Assembly: GCA_037441765.1 (NCBI GenBank)
Contig: JBBIRM010000184.1
Span: 1 to 5,576 of the forward strand
DNA length: 5,576 nt
Direction: 5' to 3'
DNA from: JBBIRM01 sp037441765
GTDB lineage: Bacteria; Desulfobacterota; BSN033; UBA1163
The position numbers were made by a program, and so were the translations under genes. Positions 1 through 5,549 of this stretch are shown here, in pieces (the stretch's first letter is position 1; the number at the start of each line of letters is the position of its first letter). The notes under the pieces are model-generated. The model was not told the origin of the DNA. It did not search any database and was given only the letters and a program-made list of their open reading frames with translations.

Positions 1-1526
1 CGGAGGGAAATCCTGACCCCGTTGCTTCTGCTAAACAGATACGGGTGGCCTTTGCCCGCATGGGTATGAATGATGAAGAGACTGTAGCCTTAGTGGCAGG
101 TGGCCATGCATTTGGCAAGTGTCATGGTGCCTCCCCAGATACATTTATAGGTCCTGATCCTGACTCTTCCCCTGTAGAACAACAGGGGCTTGGGTGGAAA
201 AGTAGTTTCAAGAGTGGAAAGGGCCCAGATACCTATACTTCAGGCTTTGAGCTTGGCTGGTCTTCTACCCCAACGAAATTTGGGATAAGTTATCTCCAAT
301 TTTTATTTCATTACGAGTGGGAACTGACTAAAAGCCCTGCGGGTAAGCATCAGTGGGTAGCTAAAAATGCTCCTGATATCATCCCCGATGCTCATGATCC
401 CAACAAAAAACATCCTCCTATGATGCTTACTGCAGACCTTGCTTTGAGATTTGATCCAGAATACTCTAAAATTGCAAGACATTTTCTCCAAAATCCTAAA
501 GAATTTGAAGAAGCCTTTGCAAAGGCATGGTTTAAATTGGTCCATCGTGATTTGGGTCCTCGAGAGTGCTATTTTGGTCCTGAAGTACCTGACCAGGTTT
601 TCATCTGGCAAGATCCCCTGCCTAAGCGTGAGTATGAACTGATTGACAATAAGGATATTGATGTACTTAAAGAGAAAATTTTGGCCTCTGGACTTAGTAT
701 TTCTCAACTCGTTTACACCGCTTGGTCATCCGCATCCACTTATCGTGATTCTGATAGGCGGGGTGGTCCCAATGGAGCCCGTATTCGCCTTGCCCCTCAA
801 AAAGATTGGGAGGTAAATCATCCTGAGGATTTGGGAAAGATTCTTGCGGTCTATGAAGAGATTCAAAGGGAATTTAATAAAAAACAGAAAAATGGAAAAC
901 AGGTATCCATAGCAGATTTAATTGTGCTTGGAGGATGTACTGCTATAGAACTTTCTGCTAAAAAAGCTGGCATTAACGTGAGTGTCCCATTTATTCCTGG
1001 AAGGCTGGATGCCACACAGGAGCAAACCGATATATCCTTTTATTCAGCCATGGAACCCTTTGCTGATGGATTTAGAAACTATATTAAAGACCCAAGCAAT
1101 GTCTCCCCAGAATATGCATTGGTGGATAAGGCCCAACTACTTTGCCTTACGGTCCCAGAATTGACTGTTTTAATAGGAGGGCTAAGGGTATTGGGAGCAA
1201 CTTATCGTTACTCCAACCACGGCGTATTTACCGAAACCCCAGGTATCCTTACAAACGATTTCTTTGTTAATCTATTAGATATGGGAACTGAATGGCAACC
1301 TGCTGATGAAAATTCTTACCTATTCAAAGGCCACAATAGAAAAACAGGTGAACCGAAATGGACAGCAACAAGGGTGGATTTACTTTTTGGACATCACAAT
1401 GAATTGCGAGCAATTGCAGAGGTTTATGCCTCATCAGATGGGAGAGAAAAGTTTGTGATAGATTTCATAGAGGCCTGGAATAAAGTCATGAACTTGGACC
1501 GCTTCGATATAAAATGGAGAAAATGA
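1..1526 (+). CDS. katG: Catalase-peroxidase KatG, 5'-truncated by window edge
   Basis: Heme enzyme of class I peroxidases that breaks down hydrogen peroxide (catalase) and oxidises small donors (peroxidase). The frame is open from position 3, so the true start lies upstream. About 507 residues are present of a usual 720-740, and about 235 N-terminal residues are missing, including the distal heme Arg-Trp-His and the Tyr of the Met-Tyr-Trp adduct. Visible hallmarks are NPDP at the edge, the adduct Met in ARMGMND, and GGHAFGKCHGA with the proximal heme His (codon 105-107). TSGFELGW carries the equivalents of M. tuberculosis Ser315 (240-242) and Trp321 (258-260). Asp381 is in TADLALR (435-437) and Arg418 in HRDLGP (546-548). 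ELTKSPAG and WQDPLP are also present. The catalytically inactive C-terminal repeat is complete and ends at NLDRFDIKWRK. No frameshift or lost key residue is seen in the visible part. Regulation cannot be judged because the promoter is outside the window. Confidence 0.97.
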   Translation, partial: EGNPDPVASAKQIRVAFARMGMNDEETVALVAGGHAFGKCHGASPDTFIGPDPDSSPVEQQGLGWKSSFKSGKGPDTYTSGFELGWSSTPTKFGISYLQFLFHYEWELTKSPAGKHQWVAKNAPDIIPDAHDPNKKHPPMMLTADLALRFDPEYSKIARHFLQNPKEFEEAFAKAWFKLVHRDLGPRECYFGPEVPDQVFIWQDPLPKREYELIDNKDIDVLKEKILASGLSISQLVYTAWSSASTYRDSDRRGGPNGARIRLAPQKDWEVNHPEDLGKILAVYEEIQREFNKKQKNGKQVSIADLIVLGGCTAIELSAKKAGINVSVPFIPGRLDATQEQTDISFYSAMEPFADGFRNYIKDPSNVSPEYALVDKAQLLCLTVPELTVLIGGLRVLGATYRYSNHGVFTETPGILTNDFFVNLLDMGTEWQPADENSYLFKGHNRKTGEPKWTATRVDLLFGHHNELRAIAEVYASSDGREKFVIDFIEAWNKVMNLDRFDIKWRK

Positions 1527-1542
1527 AAGCAGAGTGATCAGA

Positions 1543-1576
1543 GGTTGTGGCTATCCAAAAATAGATAGCCACAACC
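1543..1576 (+). terminator. Perfect 13-bp hairpin after katG
   Basis: Seventeen bases after the katG stop, GGTTGTGGCTATC (1543-1555) and GATAGCCACAACC (1564-1576) form an uninterrupted 13-bp stem around an 8-nt A-rich loop. The position fits the 3' end of the katG transcript. No T-run follows on the plus strand (the next bases are gaaataac) and none follows on the minus strand, so it is not a textbook intrinsic terminator. It may act with Rho, protect the mRNA 3' end, or block read-through between the convergent katG and lipoprotein genes. Confidence 0.5.
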
Positions 1577-1729
1577 GAAATAACTTCAATCAACGGAGTT
1601 CATTCTGTTGGCCCATAATCCTGAAGTCGATTTTGAGAGAAACAGTCTCTGCATTCATCTTGTGGTCTATTTCAAAAATTATTACTTTTTCTAAAGAGAT
1701 TTTTTCAAATAGTGTGGCAAGATAGCACA

Positions 1730-1783
1730 GGTCAAAAAAGGTGTTTTATAATGGGAGAGTTACTGAGATCTCCTTTTTTGACC
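1730..1783 (-). repeat. 12-bp inverted repeat straddling the lipoprotein stop codon
   Basis: GGTCAAAAAAGG at 1730-1741 is perfectly complemented by CCTTTTTTGACC at 1772-1783, with a 30-nt spacer. Read on the minus strand, the first arm lies in the last codons of the ChaN-PDZ gene, the stop codon (1746-1748) is in the loop, and the second arm carries a run of six T. It may serve as that gene's terminator or 3' stabiliser, although the loop is long. A 9-bp direct repeat, GCAAGATAG, lies on either side (1717-1725 and 1790-1798). Confidence 0.45.
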
Positions 1784-2939
1784 CTTCCCGCAAGATAGTG
1801 ATAAAAATTTCCTTTCCTCTTCCTTTTTGAACGACTGCATCGTGGACATCCATCAATTTCGAAATCGCTTTCCCATCAATAGCAAGTATTAGGTCTCCTG
1901 GAAGAAGGCCAGCCTTTTCAGCCGGGTTGTCGGGGATAACCCGCTCAATGATCACCCCGACATTCTCCTCCTTCTCCTTTAAGACCAGACCCATTTTTGG
2001 TCTCTTCCCAAGGGTCTTCGGGTGAGTTATCCACAGATAATCTGCTATGGGCTCTGATATCCCAGGAAATGAGAGTTCTTCTGCAAGAATCTCATTCCAT
2101 GTCTTGAGTAAAAGGGTCCGATGGGAGAGCGGTGTTCTTCGTTCAAACCTTTTTGGAATTCCAAAACGGAACACGATATGTCCTACTCCAGTAATTACAA
2201 CGACTGTCTTTCCATCTGCCTCTGATGAATTAAGAAATTGTGAGAGGGTCTCTGCCATTCCTTCATCCCATAAGAGCTGGGCCTGATAAAAATGCTTAAA
2301 TCTTTTAGCCCACCCTCCCTGATGACCTTTATATATGGCTTTGAGATAGGCAAGATGTTCTTTCTCGATCTGGCCCATCTCCGGTAGTTCTGCCTTCTCT
2401 TTATAAGACAATTTCTTAAACCCCTGCTGAGCCACTCTTCTCACCAAATCTCTGTTGATATTAAGGCCAAGCACTTTCAGATGGTGGTTTTTTGCCTCAT
2501 CAAGGATGGGTTTATAGAGTCGATAATCCATCCCCCAAGTCTTCTCCCACTGAACCTCTCTAAGAAATTCTTCTTCCGTATAAAGACCCATGCTCCATCG
2601 GTCAAGAATAGGTTGCTGAGATCTCTGAAACATTTCCATCCCGATGGCCACATCTTTTCCTCTGATTCGAAGGTCCTTCAAAATTTTTGCCTGTATTTCG
2701 TGATGCTCCATCTGATCATGGGATTCTCCAATAAAGATCACCCGTACCCCATGAAGCTCATTCATCAGTTGTCTAAAAGATATTTTTTCACCTTTCGGAA
2801 GTTTTATGATTTCTTCAGCCCCTGGAGGTGGACTTACCCCAGGGATCTTTGAAACCCAAGACGGGGGAACTTTTTTCACACAACCGAAAGAAATCAATAG
2901 AATAAGCGAAATGGGAAAGGATAAAAAGGAATATTTCAC
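1746..2939 (-). CDS. ChaN/DUF399-family lipoprotein with C-terminal PDZ domain
   Basis: The 397-residue product starts at a GTG (2937-2939). That start gives a good lipoprotein signal: a short charged end, a hydrophobic stretch at about 4-19, and ISFGC with Cys20 as the likely lipidated residue (Phe before Gly is less usual). A linker rich in Pro and Gly follows. Residues about 55-285 look like the ChaN/DUF399 domain of the Tiki/EreA superfamily: FIGESHD (69-75) with HH at 79-80, GMEMF (100-104), GLNINRD (158-164) and ITGVGH (249-254). ChaN proteins bind heme and are linked to iron uptake; relatives in the superfamily are hydrolases. Residues about 315-397 form a PDZ domain with the GLLPGD loop (344-349), which usually binds protein C-termini. 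The likely place of action is the periplasmic face of a membrane. The ribosome site is weak (GAG close to the start). The gene stands alone, convergent with katG and divergent from the YkgJ gene. Substrate and partner are unknown. Confidence 0.88.
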   Translation of the reverse strand: MKYSFLSFPISLILLISFGCVKKVPPSWVSKIPGVSPPPGAEEIIKLPKGEKISFRQLMNELHGVRVIFIGESHDQMEHHEIQAKILKDLRIRGKDVAIGMEMFQRSQQPILDRWSMGLYTEEEFLREVQWEKTWGMDYRLYKPILDEAKNHHLKVLGLNINRDLVRRVAQQGFKKLSYKEKAELPEMGQIEKEHLAYLKAIYKGHQGGWAKRFKHFYQAQLLWDEGMAETLSQFLNSSEADGKTVVVITGVGHIVFRFGIPKRFERRTPLSHRTLLLKTWNEILAEELSFPGISEPIADYLWITHPKTLGKRPKMGLVLKEKEENVGVIIERVIPDNPAEKAGLLPGDLILAIDGKAISKLMDVHDAVVQKGRGKEIFITILREGSKKEISVTLPL

Positions 2940-3011
2940 ACTCTCAATATAACATTTGGCCCCCCAAAATTAAAAGATGGTGTTTTAAAGGCAGGCCCCT
3001 ATTCCCATGGA

Positions 3012-3054
3012 TTGGAGTAACAATTTTTTTATGTTATTAATAAATCTATATATT
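3012..3054 (+). promoter_or_regulatory. Possible weak promoter of the YkgJ-family gene
   Basis: The 160-bp divergent gap between the lipoprotein and YkgJ genes is AT-rich here. TTGGAG (3012-3017) and TATTAA (3035-3040) are 17 bp apart, and TATATT (3049-3054) is a better -10 match but lacks a clear -35. Both guesses match the sigma70 consensus only partly. A 14-bp hairpin-like sequence, TTTGGCCCCCCAAA, lies nearer the lipoprotein start (about 2956-2969). Confidence 0.25.
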
Positions 3055-3105
3055 GGGTTAGACCTTAATCCGTCAAATTCCCCGATTCTGAGGAAGTGAT
3101 TGAGG

Positions 3106-3726
3106 ATGCCCAGGGTTGGTGATGAAATCTCATCATCATTTTTCGGTTATAAAGAACTACTTGAGGTTTATAATGACCTTGATCGCCGAATAGAGTTTTT
3201 AAAAAATGTTTCTGGTATTGATTGCATAGAAAATTGTGGTAAATGTTGTATGCTCCCTTCTTATAAGATTGAGACTTCTATATTCGAATTAATTCCATTA
3301 GCCATTCATCTATGGGAAAAAGGTGAGGCAGAGATATTTTTAGAAAGGCTCAATATAGTTGATAGATCATCTCCATGCATTTTTTATAAAGAAAATTTGA
3401 TTGATAAGGAAAAAGGACATTGCTATGTCTATCCACTCAGACCTCTCATATGCCGTTTATTTGGATTTTCTGCAATAGAGGACAAATATGGCCGACCGAT
3501 CATCATTCTATGCTCGATTCTTAAAAAGGAATTACCCGAAAAGTGCTCAAAGGTGCAAGAAATGATTGCTAAAGGCCTTGATGTACCGATTAACTCTTTT
3601 TATGCAAAAAGGATTGCCTTGATAAATCCAGTATATGGTAAAGATCTATATCCAATAAATGAGGCCATTAGAATTGGTATTGAACTGGTAGGATACAGGT
3701 TAGAAAAATTGGGGTTACCCTTTTAA
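3106..3726 (+). CDS. YkgJ-family cysteine cluster protein (Fe-S/zinc-binding type)
   Basis: A 206-residue soluble protein with the YkgJ/UPF0153 signature. DCIENCGKCC (Cys 40, 44, 47, 48) is the N-terminal C-x3-C-x2-CC cluster. SPCIFY (Cys91), GHCYVYPLRPLICRLFGF (Cys106 and Cys116) and two further cysteines, ILCS (136) and EKCS (147), follow. The family is thought to bind a metal or iron-sulfur cluster; its biochemical role is mostly unknown. The C-terminal 55 residues after the last Cys show no motif I recognise. No signal peptide or membrane segment is seen, so it is probably cytoplasmic. Start choice: ATG at 3106 is preferred, but an in-frame TTG at 3100 lies closer to the best ribosome site (GAGGA, 3090-3094) and would add two residues. 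The gene is divergent from the lipoprotein gene and convergent with the membrane-protein gene. Confidence 0.88.
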   Translation: MPRVGDEISSSFFGYKELLEVYNDLDRRIEFLKNVSGIDCIENCGKCCMLPSYKIETSIFELIPLAIHLWEKGEAEIFLERLNIVDRSSPCIFYKENLIDKEKGHCYVYPLRPLICRLFGFSAIEDKYGRPIIILCSILKKELPEKCSKVQEMIAKGLDVPINSFYAKRIALINPVYGKDLYPINEAIRIGIELVGYRLEKLGLPF

Positions 3727-3743
3727 AAGGTATTGCTTTTTTT
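3719..3743 (+). terminator. Palindrome over the YkgJ stop codon followed by a T-run
   Basis: CCTTTTAAAAGG (3719-3730) is a perfect 12-bp palindrome containing the TAA stop, and a run of seven T (3737-3743) follows six bases later. AAAAG and CTTTT can also pair around GTATTG. Either hairpin is short and A/U-rich. This could end the YkgJ transcript in the 30-bp gap between the convergent genes, but it is a weak terminator on paper. Confidence 0.3.
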
Positions 3744-3756
3744 ATGTTATACTGCA

Positions 3757-4209
3757 TTACTCATTTTGCTCTTCGTATATTCGTGCAAAATCTTTCCTTG
3801 TAAACACTATTGGTAACCCTGCCAAGATGAGGATCGCCGTATTGAAGGCGACATTGAAATACACCTTGTAGAATGCGGAAAGTGACGTATCCAAAATAAA
3901 CCAAACGAGCAATCCGAAAACCAAACAGTTCCATGCCCATCGCTCTTTTCTGCTAAACGGATACTGCGCAATGTAGGTTAGGATAATTCCCCATCCTGCG
4001 ATGGTTGCACCCCAGGCTCCATAAATCCATTTCTGAAATTGTCTTGTCGCACCCTTGACTGCATTGGCGCCCCAGAAAGACGGATCGATCCGGTTATTGA
4101 ACACATCAAAAAGAGGTGTTCCGCTCAAGAGTGCCATCAAGACTCCAAAAATAGAAATGACTATGCCAAAAACTAACAACCATTTTTGCCAAAACAGAAA
4201 ACTCTTCAT
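3757..4209 (-). CDS. Uncharacterised four-helix membrane protein
   Basis: I do not recognise a family for this 150-residue protein. It is strongly hydrophobic with four likely membrane segments at about residues 9-29, 62-82, 91-110 and 113-136. The loop between helices 1 and 2 (about 30-60) is the longest and carries DVFNNRIDPSFWGANAVKGA. Trp and aromatic residues are common at segment edges, and WIYGAWGATIAGWG in helix 2 is rich in small residues, as in tightly packed helices. The loop between helices 2 and 3 holds SRKER, and the C-terminus is charged (TRKDFARIYEEQNE). An even helix number and the positive SRKER loop suggest both ends face the cytoplasm. The ATG start is backed by an AGAGGAG ribosome site 7-8 bases upstream. 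No catalytic or transport motif is visible. It is convergent with the YkgJ gene and divergent from the HEAT gene. Confidence 0.8.
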   Translation of the reverse strand: MKSFLFWQKWLLVFGIVISIFGVLMALLSGTPLFDVFNNRIDPSFWGANAVKGATRQFQKWIYGAWGATIAGWGIILTYIAQYPFSRKERWAWNCLVFGLLVWFILDTSLSAFYKVYFNVAFNTAILILAGLPIVFTRKDFARIYEEQNE

Positions 4210-4217
4210 TGGACTAT

Positions 4218-4224
4218 CTCCTCT
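4218..4224 (-). promoter_or_regulatory. Strong ribosome binding site of the membrane-protein gene
   Basis: On the minus strand this reads AGAGGAG and ends eight bases before the ATG at 4207-4209. It fixes the start of the four-helix protein and supports the frame as real. Confidence 0.75.
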
Positions 4225-4308
4225 GGGATCTCACCTACCCAATCTGCCGTGAACCAATAGTGTAACCTTGAGCGGCCTAACATCTAATTTCTAAAATAAG
4301 AAAATAGC

Positions 4309-4342
4309 AAAAAACCAAGCCCTGACCATAGTTATTTAGGGC
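4309..4342 (-). terminator. Weak terminator-like hairpin, minus direction
   Basis: GCCCT (4319-4323) and AGGGC (4338-4342) can pair around a 14-nt loop. On the minus strand a run of six T follows four bases after the stem (4309-4314). It would stop transcription entering from the HEAT side or act as a leader attenuator for the membrane-protein gene. A five-base stem with such a loop is weak, so this is a low-confidence call. Confidence 0.2.
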
Positions 4343-4374
4343 AGGTTCCTTTTAACGGTACTCAAAAATTTTTC

Positions 4375-4403
4375 TTGACATTTTTTTTTCATCTTTTTAA
4401 AAT
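4375..4403 (+). promoter_or_regulatory. Near-consensus sigma70 promoter for the HEAT-repeat gene
   Basis: TTGACA (4375-4380) is a perfect -35 box. Exactly 17 bp later TAAAAT (4398-4403) matches the -10 box in five of six positions. The spacer begins with nine T, so the DNA here is very AT-rich and probably bent. Transcription would start near 4410 and leave a leader of about 160 nt before the ATG at 4570. It is the best promoter in the window, although AT-rich DNA can produce such matches by chance. Confidence 0.65.
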
Positions 4404-4408
4404 TTTCA

Positions 4409-4434
4409 CTTAAGCCGAGGGCTTGGGGAGGAGG
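4409..4434 (+). other. 5'-end hairpin and orphan Shine-Dalgarno in the HEAT leader
   Basis: AAGCC (4412-4416) pairs with GGCTT (4420-4424) around the loop GAG, and two G-U pairs plus one C-G pair extend it to 4409-4427. This is where the predicted transcript begins. GGGGAGGAGG (4425-4434) follows directly and contains a perfect AGGAGG, but no ATG or GTG stands at a usable distance behind it. The first possible start, a TTG at 4456, opens only five codons. Confidence 0.4.
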
Positions 4435-4524
4435 TTTTAAGCAGGGAAAATTAGTTTGATCAAGAAAGGATAGATTCAGGAGTTAACTAAAAACATTACA
4501 CTTTGAATTCTTGAATTGGCTAAT

Positions 4525-4543
4525 TGAACGTTATCTGCTTATT
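4525..4543 (+). repeat. Leader motif, copy 1 (upstream of the HEAT gene)
   Basis: TGAACGTTATCTGCTTATT, beginning 45 bases before the HEAT start codon. It matches copy 2 (5444-5462) in 16 of 19 bases, and all three differences are C/T changes. AATTCTT and TTGGCT precede both copies in the same order with small gaps. The inner inverted repeat is imperfect here (TGAAC against GCTTA). Confidence 0.6.
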
Positions 4544-4569
4544 TCGGGTATGGATAAGAGGGAAGGTTA

Positions 4570-4818
4570 ATGAAAAAGATTAAAAAAATATTAATTCTTT
4601 TTGTTGGAATCAATTTCGTAATGACCTGGTTAAGTTATGCTCAGCCAAAGATCTCAAAAGAAAATATACCGTCAAATATCCCTTCAGATCTTAGAGGACT
4701 CATTGAGCGGCTATATTCATCAGATCCGGTAGAACGAGGACGGGTTGCATATATATTGGGACAATGGGGTTCAAAGGCAGTTCCTGCAATCTTATTTTTT
4801 GGCAGATATGTTACATGA
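4570..4818 (+). CDS. HEAT protein, N-terminal reading frame (before frameshift)
   Basis: 82 codons giving the signal peptide and most of the first HEAT repeat. The last seven residues after AVPAIL (FFGRYVT) are out-of-frame sequence and do not fit the repeat. On its own it would be a short exported peptide. It is listed because an automatic annotation would report it as a separate gene; see the joined entry 4570-5371. Confidence 0.5.
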   Translation: MKKIKKILILFVGINFVMTWLSYAQPKISKENIPSNIPSDLRGLIERLYSSDPVERGRVAYILGQWGSKAVPAILFFGRYVT

Positions 4819-5371
4819 TAACATACCATTGCAGTGGCAATGGGTATCTGGCCCTCTTATAGGTTTATCCAAGGAAAATACTTCTCCAGGCCAAGAGGCG
4901 TGGAAAGCCCTGCAAAAAATAATAGAGGATCCCAATTCAATAGAGCCCCTTATTATTGGTTTAAAAGATAAGAGTCCAAGGATGCGCAGAGAGTGTGCAA
5001 AAGCACTTGGAAAAACAAGAGATCCCCGTGCAGTAGAGGCTCTCAATGGAGGTTTAAAGGATGAGAATCTGTCCGTCAGAAGAGCTTCTGCGGTTGCTTT
5101 GGGAAATTTAGAACGTGAAACATCGATAGACCTCATTATAGACGCCCTGAAAGATAAAGACGAAGATATCCATGTCCGGCGGGATGCTGCATACTTATTG
5201 AGATCGACAAAGGATTTACGCGCAATAGAACCACTTATTAACGCTCTGGGGGACAAGGATTCGGTTATCCCGGGGTATGCTGCAGATGCATTATGTGAAA
5301 TTACAGGACAAGATTTTGGGAAAGAAGCCCAAAAGTGGCAGGAGTGGTGGGAGAAGAATAAGCCAAAATAG
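4808..5371 (+). CDS. HEAT protein, C-terminal reading frame (after frameshift)
   Basis: 187 codons from the first sensible ATG, carrying at least four HEAT repeats and the WQEWWEKNK end. The frame is open from before 4745, but that part overlaps the upstream coding frame and does not look like HEAT sequence. No ribosome binding site precedes the ATG at 4808 (the bases before it are T-rich). Independent translation is therefore unlikely, and the fragment belongs with the upstream frame. Confidence 0.5.
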   Translation: MLHDNIPLQWQWVSGPLIGLSKENTSPGQEAWKALQKIIEDPNSIEPLIIGLKDKSPRMRRECAKALGKTRDPRAVEALNGGLKDENLSVRRASAVALGNLERETSIDLIIDALKDKDEDIHVRRDAAYLLRSTKDLRAIEPLINALGDKDSVIPGYAADALCEITGQDFGKEAQKWQEWWEKNKPK

Positions 5372-5443
5372 AACCTGCTATCACCGGTAGACAACACCGA
5401 CTAAAAGATTTTCCTTCAAATGCTGCTGTAATTCTTTTGGCTT

Positions 5444-5462
5444 TGAACGTTATTTGTTCATT
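5444..5462 (+). repeat. Leader motif, copy 2 (upstream of the 5484 reading frame)
   Basis: TGAACGTTATTTGTTCATT, beginning 40 bases before the ATG at 5484. This copy contains a perfect inverted repeat, TGAAC-N7-GTTCA, of the size of a dimeric-repressor operator. TTGAAC with TATAAA 19 bp later could also be read as a promoter, but the start point would then sit almost on the ATG. Confidence 0.6.
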
Positions 5463-5483
5463 GCCGATATAAAGGTGGAAAAT

Positions 5484-5549
5484 ATGAACATTTTACCAAT
5501 AATTATTTTTATTTGCTTAATTGATTGCACTAATAACATCGCAAACTAA
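5484..5549 (+). CDS. Short hydrophobic reading frame, possible peptide or broken lipoprotein start
   Basis: Twenty-one codons after a good ribosome site (AGGTGG, five bases before the ATG). The start MNILPIIIFICLIDC is hydrophobic like a signal peptide, and LIDC loosely resembles a lipobox, although Asp before Cys is unusual. It ends at TAA after NNIAN. It has the same upstream motif as the HEAT gene at nearly the same distance, which is the main reason to take it seriously. It could be a real small peptide, the remains of a gene broken near its start, or chance. There is no long plus-strand frame between it and the window end. Confidence 0.3.
   Translation: MNILPIIIFICLIDCTNNIAN

Larger units (their letters stand above)
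4210..4569. other. 360-bp divergent intergenic region
   Basis: This region lies between the four-helix protein (minus) and the HEAT-repeat gene (plus). From left to right it holds the minus-strand ribosome site, a stretch with no clear minus promoter, and a small hairpin next to an A-run (4309-4342). A near-consensus plus-strand promoter follows (4375-4403), then a 5' leader with a hairpin at about 4409-4427 and an orphan AGGAGG (4429-4434). Next come TTGAATT repeats near 4503-4517 and a motif that recurs near the end of the window (4525-4543). I see no RNA gene or known riboswitch fold in it, and no reading frame of useful length. Confidence 0.7.
4570..5371 (+). pseudogene. Exported HEAT-repeat protein gene split by a +1 frameshift
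   Basis: The reading frame from ATG 4570 stops at 4818, while HEAT-repeat coding continues in the next frame to 5371. Dropping one T from the run of six at 4795-4800 joins them into 266 residues, with AVPAIL followed by FLADMLHDN. The N-terminus is a Sec signal peptide: KKIKK, a hydrophobic core and likely cleavage at SYA-Q after residue 24. Five or six HEAT-like helical repeats follow. The first spans the break (about 40-80) and the clearest are at about 123-152, 153-183, 186-217 and 218-245, with motifs such as IEPLIIGLKDKSPRMRRECAKALG. The C-terminus, ITGQDFG then WQEWWEKNK, resembles the end of many small bacterial HEAT proteins. Such repeats bind proteins; no enzyme residues are seen. 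It probably acts in the periplasm or on the cell surface. A ribosome site (GGGAAGG) precedes the ATG, and a strong promoter lies 170 bp upstream. It may be a pseudogene, a sequencing error or a recoded gene. Confidence 0.82.

Noticed and set aside
303..707. 134-codon open frame on the minus strand inside katG
   Set aside because: It lies wholly opposite conserved KatG coding sequence, has no recognisable domain, and its composition is what the antisense of a real gene gives.
1637..1653. Small inverted repeat AGAGA-N5-TCTCT between katG and the lipoprotein gene
   Set aside because: Five-base arms with no T-run; this length is expected by chance in a region of this size.
1534..1725. 63-codon plus-strand frame after katG
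   Set aside because: Its first codons run through the 13-bp hairpin, there is no ribosome site, and the peptide has no domain-like or repeated pattern.
4456..4473. Leader peptide starting at TTG behind the orphan AGGAGG
   Set aside because: Only five codons, a rare start, and about 21 bases from the Shine-Dalgarno sequence; too little to support translation.
4745..4807. Taking ATG 4745 as the start of the second HEAT frame
   Set aside because: The residues before 4796 in that frame (MHIYWDNGVQ...) do not fit a HEAT helix, while the other frame does over the same bases.
4792..5397. 201-codon minus-strand frame opposite the HEAT gene
   Set aside because: It mirrors the HEAT repeats on the other strand; the plus-strand frame has clear HEAT periodicity and the typical C-terminus, so this is a shadow.
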